Assembly (NCBI GenBank): GCA_041941305.1
Contig: JBGTQJ010000074.1
Location: 1 to 41,066 of the forward strand
DNA from: JANSWP01 sp041941305
Lineage (GTDB): Bacteria; Bacteroidota; Bacteroidia; Chitinophagales; Saprospiraceae
Direction: 5' to 3'
DNA length: 41,066 nucleotides
Shown: positions 1 to 7,455 of the stretch, one piece after another
Layout of the letters: each line of letters begins with the position of its first letter
How positions within the stretch are numbered: the stretch's first letter is position 1
Made by a program: the position numbers and the translations under genes
Notes under the pieces: model-generated
Database searches by the model: none
What the model saw: the letters and a program-made list of their open reading frames with translations, nothing else
Told to the model about the DNA's origin: nothing

Positions 1-24
1 ACCTGCATAATCCTTTAGCACATC

Positions 25-138
25 ATGAAAATAATAGAACCAATCAACCCTGCCTCTGGGGAGATGACTAATGATTTATATGGTATGTGTTTCAAAATGA
101 TCTCCTTTCAAATTTTCTTTAAATCTAAAAAAATCTAA
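25..138 (+). other. possible 37-aa small ORF before the caspase gene
   Basis: An ATG at 25 opens a 37-codon frame ending in TAA at 136-138, with an in-frame stop just upstream at 16-18. It begins MKIIEPINPASGEMTNDLYG and ends in a lysine-rich tail. No signal peptide, recognised family or clear promoter is visible. It lies 48 bases before the caspase-fold gene on the same strand, so it could be a short leader or regulatory peptide, or chance. Low confidence. Confidence 0.15.
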
Positions 139-186
139 TTTTAGGGCAATAAACGATCAAAACATTGTAAACCAAGGAATTAAATA

Positions 187-2064
187 TTGCCAAATCAATC
201 CAAACATATCGGTTCTTTTGTTCCACAAAATACAATTGGAAATGCACCACAAGGAAAAAATTACCTGTTTGTCATTGCTATTGATGAATATGAGCATTGC
301 CCCAAACTCTATAATGCAGTAAAAGATGCAAAAGATTTGGTGCAAATCCTTTCTGAAAAATATTTCTTCGAAAGTCCCAATATCATCACCCTCTTTGATT
401 CGGAAGCTACTGAAGCCAATATCATTCACAATTTCCGGGACATTGCGCGCTCACTTACTCCACAGGACAATCTGGTCATTTTTTTCTCTGGACATGGTGA
501 GTTCGATGAGGTTTTTAAAGAAGGCTATTGGGTGCCTGTTGGTGCCAAAAGAGGAGCATTGGAAAATTACCTGCCCAATAGTAAAATCAGAACCATTCTG
601 AATGCCATTGCTTCCCATCATACATTTTTGATTTCTGATTCCTGTTTCTCCGGGACTTTGTTTGCAGGACAAAGCAAAGATGTAATCGCAGAAAGACTGG
701 AGCGCGACCCATCCCGCTGGGGCTTGACAGCTGGTAGAAACGAAATAGTGGATGATGGAAAACCAGGAAGCAATTCGCCATTTGCAGATAGTTTGGTTTA
801 TCATTTAAAAAATAGCGATAAGCCGCTGGGGGTTATGGAATTGTGCCAGAAAGTAATGGAAGAAGTAGTCGCCAATGCCAGACAAACTCCTCGTGGAGAG
901 CCTTTAAAAGTGGATGGTCATCGGGGAGGTCAATTCTATTTTCAACCAAGGGTAAGCCATCAGACTCGTGGTCTAACTTCAGAACCTTTGCCTGCCAAAA
1001 GGCAGGGCAATCTATTGCACAATATCCCTGAAGAAATGGAATTGGGGCGCGATACCCGCTGTGAAGTTCGAATTGCTTTTGATAAAGAAACGATACTTCA
1101 GAATTTGCCCAAAGATGCTAAAGTAGAAATACGGGACATTCGGGTATCTAACCTGATGGAAGTGGATTTGATAGATCCTTTTAGCGATACAGACAAAGCT
1201 TTTGAAGTACGAACCATCAGCCAGAAGGAACAATTTATTGAAGAAGGGGAATATACCCAATGGGTCTATTACGTAAAAGCTTTAAAAGCAGGTGCTTTTC
1301 CCCTTTTGTTGAAAGCAACTGTCATTGAATTTTTGCATGGCAAGGAACGAAAACGAGATATCGTTTTAGAAGAAATGGTTCAAATTGTCAACGAGGTACT
1401 CGAAGTAGTAGCTACTGGCAATGCTTACAAAACAACGGAGCATCATTTCGATTTTTCAGAAAAGCCACCCGGGAAATTTGATATTCCAGAATCTGAAGCT
1501 ATTCCTCCTTTAAGTCCTGGAGCACCTTCCCCAGCTCCGACGAATGTTGGTGGAGGTGCAAGCTACGTTGATTATTCAAAAATGACCAAAGCACAAGAAC
1601 CTAAATTTTCTCCCAGCATGGGCAAACCAAGACGAGCCAGAATAACTCAAATTGCTGGAATCTTGGTCATTCTCCTGGCAGCTATTTTTGTGATGCCAGA
1701 TTTTTTTTCGGGAGGAGACTTTAAATCCCCTGACGAAGAAAACAATCTTCCAGGTCCACATCGAAACGAAGGGCTTCCTTTGCAAGAACGCATCCAGGGT
1801 GAATGGACCTTAATTGACTATCAGGTAGATGGACAATCCAAAATTGATTCCACTCAAACTTCCACCAGCTATATTTTTGAAAAAGAAGCATTTATCATAA
1901 AAAGTGCAAACGGAGAAGCCAATTTCCCTTTCAAAATTCGAGGAAGGTCATTGATTTGGAGCACCAATTCGGGAAAAATAACTTTTGACCAAGATATAAT
2001 GATCATCGACGCTCAGCAGTTGGAAGGAGAAAGGAGGTTTTTAATCAAACTGGAAAAGGAATAG
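187..2064 (+). CDS. membrane-anchored caspase-fold (C14) protein with C-terminal lipocalin-like domain
   Basis: 625 residues. Residues about 23-255 form a caspase-like peptidase: the catalytic histidine is His103 in FFSGHGEFDE and the nucleophile is Cys153 in SDSCFSGTLF, the DSCxSG pattern of metacaspases and orthocaspases. Residues about 280-405 form a probable beta-rich region of unknown family (ELGRDTRCEVRIAF onward). A Pro/Gly-rich linker (about 440-480) leads to one transmembrane helix at about 486-504. The last 90 residues (RIQGEWTLIDYQVDGQ onward) resemble bacterial lipocalin-like domains. The start must be non-ATG: an in-frame TAA at 181-183 is followed directly by TTG at 187 and no in-frame ATG precedes the catalytic residues. 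With a basic N-side before the helix (KPRRAR), the protease is probably cytosolic and the lipocalin-like part periplasmic. Substrate unknown. It is followed by toxin-antitoxin remnants. The caspase assignment is firm; a role in stress or phage defence is only inference. Confidence 0.85.
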   Translation: MPNQSKHIGSFVPQNTIGNAPQGKNYLFVIAIDEYEHCPKLYNAVKDAKDLVQILSEKYFFESPNIITLFDSEATEANIIHNFRDIARSLTPQDNLVIFFSGHGEFDEVFKEGYWVPVGAKRGALENYLPNSKIRTILNAIASHHTFLISDSCFSGTLFAGQSKDVIAERLERDPSRWGLTAGRNEIVDDGKPGSNSPFADSLVYHLKNSDKPLGVMELCQKVMEEVVANARQTPRGEPLKVDGHRGGQFYFQPRVSHQTRGLTSEPLPAKRQGNLLHNIPEEMELGRDTRCEVRIAFDKETILQNLPKDAKVEIRDIRVSNLMEVDLIDPFSDTDKAFEVRTISQKEQFIEEGEYTQWVYYVKALKAGAFPLLLKATVIEFLHGKERKRDIVLEEMVQIVNEVLEVVATGNAYKTTEHHFDFSEKPPGKFDIPESEAIPPLSPGAPSPAPTNVGGGASYVDYSKMTKAQEPKFSPSMGKPRRARITQIAGILVILLAAIFVMPDFFSGGDFKSPDEENNLPGPHRNEGLPLQERIQGEWTLIDYQVDGQSKIDSTQTSTSYIFEKEAFIIKSANGEANFPFKIRGRSLIWSTNSGKITFDQDIMIIDAQQLEGERRFLIKLEKE

Positions 2065-2130
2065 TAGGTTCATAACATTTTCAAGAAACAATAATTTTGG
2101 TATTTTTGTTAGGTATCTAAAATCTAAGCA

Positions 2131-2364
2131 ATGAATTTAAGTTAGGAAGCACGGAAATTAAGCATCATTGAATATCTAGCAGAATTGCAGGACGAGTCTA
2201 TTATTCAACAGATCGAAAACCTTTTAAAGCCAAAAATTGATTTTTGGGATGAGTTAAGTGATGAAGAAAAATCATCAATTCAAAATGGAATAAAAGATCT
2301 GGATAATGGGAAAAGAATTGCGTTTGAAGATTTCATTAAAAAATACCGCTCTAAAAAATCATGA
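2131..2364 (+). pseudogene. antitoxin gene of a RelE/ParE-type module, broken by a TAG at codon 5
   Basis: Reading from ATG 2131 gives MNLS, then TAG at 2143-2145, then EARKLSIIEYLAELQDES and on to a TGA at 2362-2364, 77 codons in all. The conceptual product matches the small addiction-module proteins that precede RelE/ParE toxins in Bacteroidota (start like MNLSxEARK, a WDELSDEEK motif, a C-terminal GKRIAFEDFIKKYR). The stop needs one base change from AAG, CAG or GAG. The gene overlaps the toxin start by four bases (ATGA), the usual coupled arrangement. No good in-frame ATG lies just after the stop. Sequencing error is possible, but the partner gene is damaged as well. Confidence 0.75.
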
Positions 2365-2647
2365 AGGTTTTCCTTTCCTCCACTTCCTATGATCAACTTC
2401 ATACCCTTCTCGATTATTTAGAAGAAAAATGGTCTCCAAAAGTTCGCGATAATTTTCTTGACAAACTAGAGAGAGCAATGGAACTAATGTCAAAGATGCC
2501 CTATGCTTTCCAATGTCACAAAAACTTCCTGGCTTGCGGAAGGCTGTTATTACTCCTCAGGTAATTGCTTATTATAGAGTTGATGAAATTCGTAAAGAAG
2601 TAGAAATCATTTCTGTAATTGATTCCAGAACAAACCTTGGTTTTTGA
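2361..2647 (+). pseudogene. RelE/ParE-family toxin gene, frameshifted
   Basis: The frame from ATG 2361 encodes MKVFLSSTSYDQLHTLLDYL and continues as a typical ParE/RelE helical hairpin (EEKWSPKVRDNFLDKLERAM), but runs into TAA at 2562-2564. From about 2526-2530 the family's C-terminal half continues in the neighbouring frame: PGLRKAVITPQVIAYYRVDE, then KEVEIISVIDSRTNLGF, ending in TGA at 2645-2647. One missing C in the TTCCTGG stretch explains the shift. Together the two frames give about 95 residues, the normal family length, including the LRK, YYR and DSR positions expected near the C-terminus. The truncated 67-residue product would lack the strands bearing the active-site residues. Confidence 0.8.
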
Positions 2648-2760
2648 AACCTTAATCTTTGTCGAATAAATTCCCACACCAGTTTCAATTCCGTATTTTA
2701 GCCGAACCTTTCAATAATCACGCAATCATATCGCTATAGTAATTGTAATCATAACATAGT

Positions 2761-2781
2761 AACATTGCAATATTATAGAAT
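2761..2781 (+). repeat. degenerate word repeat upstream of the serine hydrolase gene
   Basis: This 21-base stretch (AACATTGCA, six variable bases, TAGAAT) is a degenerate copy of 18882-18902. Both copies end 37 bases before the start codon of a gene for an exported protein. The surrounding 2710-2800 region is rich in ATAGTAA/ATTGCAAT words. No function is known. Confidence 0.35.
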
Positions 2782-2818
2782 TCAATAACTATAGTCAACT
2801 TTCAAAAATCCACACTTA

Positions 2819-4342
2819 ATGAAAAAACTAATACAATTATTTTCGGTTCTTTTTGCCTTTATTCTCTCCCTCCCAATCTTTAGTCAACAACCTGCTGCAT
2901 TTGAAGGAAATCTGCCGGAAAATGTGAGCGACTGGAATTTACCGACTCATTCAGCTCTACCTGTGCCGGTCTCTGTAGATCGTGGCGAAGTCCATCCCGA
3001 TTTAGCCATTTTACTTCAAAACACGCTCGATAGTATGGCAGAAGCTATGGACATGGTCGGCGTGGGTGCAGCCTTAAGAACGCCTGAAGGTGATATTTGG
3101 GCAGGAGGAAGCGGCATTTCTCAAAATGCTCCAGTAATTGATAGTATAGACGAGAACCATAGACTGGCGATTGGCAGTATCAGTAAAACACTTACTGCAG
3201 CTTGCATTTTACAATTATATGAAGAAGGTGCACTGCATTTGGACGATACACTAGGTCAGCATTTACCACCTTATCCAAATGTAAATCCCTCAGCAACCAT
3301 CAGACAATTACTGAATCATACAAGTGGTATTTACAATTACACCAACAATCCACAATTTTTCGCCACCATTGCTGCTGATCCAGCTGCTGTTCTACAAGTA
3401 TGGACAGCCCCTGAGGTATTAGATACATTTGTTCTCAATCCAGATTTTATGCCAGGTACCAGCTGGAATTATTCCAATACTGGCTATGTCCTACTTGGAG
3501 AAATCATTACAGCTGTCACCGGAAATGAATACTGGGACGAAATCAGAATGCGCTTTTTAGAACCATTGGAACTCAATACCATATTCCTTTCTCCTTACGA
3601 TATGTGGCAACAACCCACCGCTCACCTCTGGGCTGATTTTGATGGAGATGGAGTACAAGAAAATAACAATGACCTTTTCCAAAGCTTTAATTCTCTATAC
3701 ACCACTGCCGGAGCTGCCGGAGCTTATTTTTCTACACCAACTGATATGGTCAAATGGATGTGGAATTTGCAGGCTGGAGATTTATTGACTCCTGCTACGC
3801 TTGATGAAATGAGAACTTTTATCACCCTTACTTCAACATTCAGTTATGGTTTGGGCACTATGCGCGTTCCTTTCTTTGGGAAATCCGGATGGGGGCATGG
3901 CGGTGATATTTTTTACGCAGCCGGTACCTATTATATTCCGGATGATGAGGTCACAATATCTGTTCAGACAAACCATGGAGCTTATAATTCAAACAATTTA
4001 AATCCAATAATCGGTCAATTGCTGAATACTTATTCCAGCTTCAATCCACCAACAAGTACTTATGATTTTGAGCTGGACTTCAATATAACCATCGCGCCAA
4101 ATCCCTTTGAAAATCAAGTTCGCATTGGATATTCACTTCCACAAACAACGAGGGTGCAGGTCTCCATATACAACATGCTTGGACAAGAAGTGAAATCTTT
4201 TGATTCCACAGAACAATCCGGTCAACAAGTACTTATTTGGGACGGAGCAAATGATGGCGGAACAGAAGTTTCAGATGGTTCTTATTTTTTAAAATTTGAA
4301 GTTGGAGAGAACGTATTTTTGAGAAAGGTTTTAAAACAATAA
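2819..4342 (+). CDS. secreted serine hydrolase (beta-lactamase/DD-peptidase family) with T9SS sorting domain
   Basis: 507 residues. A Sec signal peptide covers about 1-22 (hydrophobic core, FSQ end). The beta-lactamase-related domain (class C/PF00144 type) runs from about 60 to 405, with the nucleophile in S120-I-S-K123 (SxxK), the YxN motif at Y218-S-N220, and H360-G-G in place of the KTG box. An Asp-rich DFDGDGVQEN loop at about 273-282 looks like a calcium site. Residues about 424-507 are a type A T9SS C-terminal domain (APNPFENQ, then IYNMLGQEV, DGSYFLKF, RKVLKQ), so the protein should be exported through the SprA translocon whose gene lies 3 kb away. Such enzymes act on peptides or esters, and resistance need not be inferred. 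It is a single-gene unit with no clear TAnnTTTG promoter and no T-tailed terminator. Confidence 0.92.
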   Translation: MKKLIQLFSVLFAFILSLPIFSQQPAAFEGNLPENVSDWNLPTHSALPVPVSVDRGEVHPDLAILLQNTLDSMAEAMDMVGVGAALRTPEGDIWAGGSGISQNAPVIDSIDENHRLAIGSISKTLTAACILQLYEEGALHLDDTLGQHLPPYPNVNPSATIRQLLNHTSGIYNYTNNPQFFATIAADPAAVLQVWTAPEVLDTFVLNPDFMPGTSWNYSNTGYVLLGEIITAVTGNEYWDEIRMRFLEPLELNTIFLSPYDMWQQPTAHLWADFDGDGVQENNNDLFQSFNSLYTTAGAAGAYFSTPTDMVKWMWNLQAGDLLTPATLDEMRTFITLTSTFSYGLGTMRVPFFGKSGWGHGGDIFYAAGTYYIPDDEVTISVQTNHGAYNSNNLNPIIGQLLNTYSSFNPPTSTYDFELDFNITIAPNPFENQVRIGYSLPQTTRVQVSIYNMLGQEVKSFDSTEQSGQQVLIWDGANDGGTEVSDGSYFLKFEVGENVFLRKVLKQ

Positions 4343-4416
4343 AAAGAAGACTAGAATAATATTAGCAGAATACTACAGCATCACCGCCAGGCAACTCGAA
4401 GTAGCAAAAGGTGGTT

Positions 4417-4479
4417 TTAGGAGGGGAGCCTTATATAGAAAGCTGATTTTCAGCTTTCTATATAAGGCTCCCCTCCTAA
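4417..4479. repeat. perfect 30-bp inverted repeat with 3-base loop
   Basis: Bases 4417-4446 are exactly complementary to 4450-4479, with TTT as the loop. The arms carry GAGGGGAGCC and AGAAAGCTGA. There is no T-run after it, so it is not a classical terminator. It lies between co-directional genes. Confidence 0.9.
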
Positions 4480-4485
4480 TTTCTT

Positions 4486-4521
4486 CACTGCGGCAGGTGC
4501 CAAAGGCACGATGCCGCAGTG
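4486..4521. repeat. GC-rich hairpin next to the 30-bp inverted repeat
   Basis: CACTGCGGCA at 4486-4495 pairs with TGCCGCAGTG at 4512-4521. An inner stem GTGCC (4497-4501) pairs with GGCAC (4505-4509) around an AAA loop. It starts only seven bases after the larger inverted repeat, and no T-tail follows. Confidence 0.8.
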
Positions 4522-4667
4522 AGTTATGATAATTGTTTATTGTTTTACAACTTATTCTTCATAAAAGGAATATTACTTACCTTGGCGAATTCAAAAGCAA
4601 AAAAAACGCTTCAATTGCTAAAGACAAAACACACAAACCAAATTCACAAACCTTTTAAACAAGTTTT

Positions 4668-7367
4668 ATGAAAAATCTTTCACTAATTTTTCTAAGCATA
4701 TTATTGGGCTTCCAACTATCTGCCCAACATTCCGTTTCTGGTAAAGTTACAGATGAGCAAAATGAACCACTTTTTGGTGTCAGCATTTTGGAAAAAGGTA
4801 CTGTCAATGGAACCATTACAGACATTAATGGTGATTTTAACTTGAACGTAAGTTCCTCTGATGTTACATTGGTATTTAGCTATACGGGTTTTGGAGAATC
4901 TGAAGTCGCCCTCGACGGAAAGACAGAAGTCTTTTTGAGTATGAAAGAAGGACTCACACTTGGTACAGTTCAAGTAGTAGGTTCCAGAAGTTATCGACGC
5001 TCAACTACAGACTCTCCCGCACCAATTGATGTCATTGATGTTTCTGATTTAGCGACCACCACAGGAAAAGCAGAAATCAATCAAATTCTACAGTATGCGG
5101 CGCCTTCTTTCAACGCTACAAAACAGTCTGGTTCCGATGGAGCAGATCACATCGATCCTGCCTCTTTGAGAGGTTTAGGGCCGGATCAGACTTTGGTTTT
5201 GATCAATGGTAAGCGCCGACATCAATCCTCATTGGTTAATGTATTTGGTACTCGGGGTCGCGGTAATTCAGGTACAGATTTGAATGCCCTGCCAGCTGCT
5301 GCCATCAAAAGAATTGAAATCTTGAGAGATGGAGCCTCAGCTCAATATGGTTCTGATGCAATTGCAGGCGTAATCAATATCGTATTGAAAGACAAAACAG
5401 ACGGGATCAGTGGTAGCATTACCAGAGGTGCATACAGCACTGCCATTGGAGACGATTATGAAGAGCGTTATGGCGATGCTTTGTTCAATGTAGATGGCAA
5501 AAACAGGGTTTTGGATGGCAATGAAGAAAAAAGCTTTGATGGTCACACCACCAAAGTCGATTTGAATTATGGAATAGGACTGGGTAACCAAGGTGGTTTT
5601 GCAAATTTCACTACCGAATATTTGACTAAAGAAAGAACCCTAAGACCTGGTTTCGCCTGGAGACAGGGGTATGGATCTGCAGCTGTTGATGGATTTAATT
5701 TCATGATCAATTCGGCAATGCCAATGGGCGAGAATACAGAAGTTTATGCATTTGGTGGCAGGGCTTTCAGGGACACAGATGCTTTTGCATTTACCAGAGG
5801 CAGTTTCAATGATGGAGACAATCGTGCTGTTCCGAGTTTATATCCAGATGGCTTTACGCCCAGAATTACATCCATTATTACAGATGTATCTGCCTCTGCT
5901 GGAATCCGCCATACGATGGACAATGGCTGGAAAGTCGACTTCAACAATACCTATGGTAAAAACAACTTCCATTACTTCATCAAAGGCTCCAATAATGCTT
6001 CCCTATGGGATGCCTCTCCAACCGATTTTGATGCCGGGGGACACAGCCTTTCCATGAATACGACTGGCTTGGATTTCAGCAAATACTACAATGACGTTGC
6101 TGCTGGATTCAACCTAGCCTTTGGTTTGGAGTATAGAACAGAGAATTTTGAAATTTTTGCTGGAGAAGAAGCTTCCTATGCAACTTATGATGCCAATGGA
6201 ATTGCTATCACCAATCCCGCTGACCAGGAACCAAATACGGATCCCAATGGAGATGCTCTATTAGGCGGTTCTCAAGGATTTCCGGGCTACAGTCCAGCTA
6301 ATGTGGTAGATAGAAACCGCAGCAATTTTGGGGTTTATGTAGATGCCGAGGTCAATGTTTCCCACGCATTTTTATTAGGGGGTGCGGTGCGTTATGAAAA
6401 TTACAGCGACTTTGGGGAAACCTTGAATTTCAAATTGGGTGCTCGATATAAAATCAGTGACAATTTTGCATTGAGAGGATCTGTTTCTTCCGGATTCAGA
6501 GCACCTTCCCTGGCACAAATTCACTATAACCTGTTGTTCAACAATATTGTAGGCGGTGCTTCACTGCGTACTTTGCTCTCTTCCAATACAAGTACCGTCA
6601 CCCGAGCCTTTGGCATAAATGCACTTACTGAAGAAACTGCATTCAATGGTAGTTTTGGTTTTACCTTTAATACAGGAGGATTTTCTGCCACCGTCGATGC
6701 CTATTCCATCACAGTGGATGACAGGATTGTTTTAACGGATAATTTTGATGCTACTGACTTGAATGTAGGTGCGGAAGCAGCACAATTTTTTGCCAATGGA
6801 GTGGATACCAAAACCCAGGGTGTTGACATCGTTTTGAGTTATAATACCTATTTCGGTTCTAACCAAAGCATCACAGTAGGGCTAGCTGGAAATGTCAATG
6901 ATACAGAAATTGAAAATATCAATACTGGTGAGCAAAATCTCAATCCTTATACCTTCTTTGGACCATTCTCCAGAGCTTATCTGGAAGCAGCTGCTCCAGA
7001 TTATAAGTTTGGACTGAACCTGGCATACAATACACCTAAGTTTGGTGCTCAGGTTGGATTGACACAATTCAGTGAAGTTATTCTTCAAGACTTCCAGTGG
7101 GTAGACACGCCTGCCAGAACAGATGCTGAAGCAGAAGCCCTGTTTGAAGTTGCCACAGACACTTACGAGGCTGCTTTGACCGTCGATGTAAGCGTAAGCT
7201 ACAACATCACCGAGAAGTTGAAATTGACCATCGGAGGAAATAATATCTTTAATACTTATCCAACACCTCAATTTGATGGATGGACAGACCAGGGAGGCTT
7301 TAATGATTCTGTCCAAATGGGATCTGATGGAGCTTATTTCTTTGGTACTATTGGGTTTAAGTTTTAA
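4668..7367 (+). CDS. TonB-dependent outer-membrane receptor
   Basis: 899 residues, a usual size for the family. Signal peptide about 1-19 (ends QLSAQ). CarboxypepD_reg-like beta-sandwich about 22-95 (SGKVTDEQNEPLFGVSILEK). The plug domain, about 115-240, contains LRGLGPDQTLVLINGKRRH and RIEILRDGASAQYGSDAIAG, both standard plug motifs. The rest is a 22-strand barrel ending in GTIGFKF, with an aromatic last residue as expected for BAM insertion. It imports a ligand across the outer membrane using TonB/ExbBD energy. The receptor lacks the SusC signature and there is no SusD gene beside it, so it is more likely a siderophore, cofactor or peptide receptor than a polysaccharide one; the substrate cannot be told. 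It ends at a terminator shared with sprA. Confidence 0.93.
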   Translation: MKNLSLIFLSILLGFQLSAQHSVSGKVTDEQNEPLFGVSILEKGTVNGTITDINGDFNLNVSSSDVTLVFSYTGFGESEVALDGKTEVFLSMKEGLTLGTVQVVGSRSYRRSTTDSPAPIDVIDVSDLATTTGKAEINQILQYAAPSFNATKQSGSDGADHIDPASLRGLGPDQTLVLINGKRRHQSSLVNVFGTRGRGNSGTDLNALPAAAIKRIEILRDGASAQYGSDAIAGVINIVLKDKTDGISGSITRGAYSTAIGDDYEERYGDALFNVDGKNRVLDGNEEKSFDGHTTKVDLNYGIGLGNQGGFANFTTEYLTKERTLRPGFAWRQGYGSAAVDGFNFMINSAMPMGENTEVYAFGGRAFRDTDAFAFTRGSFNDGDNRAVPSLYPDGFTPRITSIITDVSASAGIRHTMDNGWKVDFNNTYGKNNFHYFIKGSNNASLWDASPTDFDAGGHSLSMNTTGLDFSKYYNDVAAGFNLAFGLEYRTENFEIFAGEEASYATYDANGIAITNPADQEPNTDPNGDALLGGSQGFPGYSPANVVDRNRSNFGVYVDAEVNVSHAFLLGGAVRYENYSDFGETLNFKLGARYKISDNFALRGSVSSGFRAPSLAQIHYNLLFNNIVGGASLRTLLSSNTSTVTRAFGINALTEETAFNGSFGFTFNTGGFSATVDAYSITVDDRIVLTDNFDATDLNVGAEAAQFFANGVDTKTQGVDIVLSYNTYFGSNQSITVGLAGNVNDTEIENINTGEQNLNPYTFFGPFSRAYLEAAAPDYKFGLNLAYNTPKFGAQVGLTQFSEVILQDFQWVDTPARTDAEAEALFEVATDTYEAALTVDVSVSYNITEKLKLTIGGNNIFNTYPTPQFDGWTDQGGFNDSVQMGSDGAYFFGTIGFKF

Positions 7368-7398
7368 AAAGGAATTTTTGATATTATAAAAACCGAAT

Positions 7399-7438
7399 AA
7401 AAAAAGTGCTTAGAGTCGAGACTCTAAGCACTTTTTTT
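7399..7438. terminator. bidirectional intrinsic terminator between the receptor gene and sprA
   Basis: The stem AGTGCTTAGAGT pairs with ACTCTAAGCACT around a four-base CGAG loop, flanked by A-runs on the left and T-runs on the right. It serves the convergent receptor gene (plus) and sprA (minus). Confidence 0.9.
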
Positions 7439-7455
7439 ATTCGCAACATCCAACT

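Larger units (their letters stand above)
4343..4667. other. intergenic region dominated by two hairpins
   Basis: No gene seen. It contains the perfect 30-bp inverted repeat at 4417-4479 and a GC-rich hairpin at 4486-4521, followed by about 145 AT-rich bases before the TonB-dependent receptor. No TAnnTTTG element was found near the receptor start. Confidence 0.7.

Noticed and set aside
2819..4342. Antibiotic-resistance beta-lactamase
   Set aside because: The family fold and SxxK/YxN motifs are present, but the HGG third motif, size and T9SS export domain fit a generic secreted serine hydrolase; resistance cannot be claimed.
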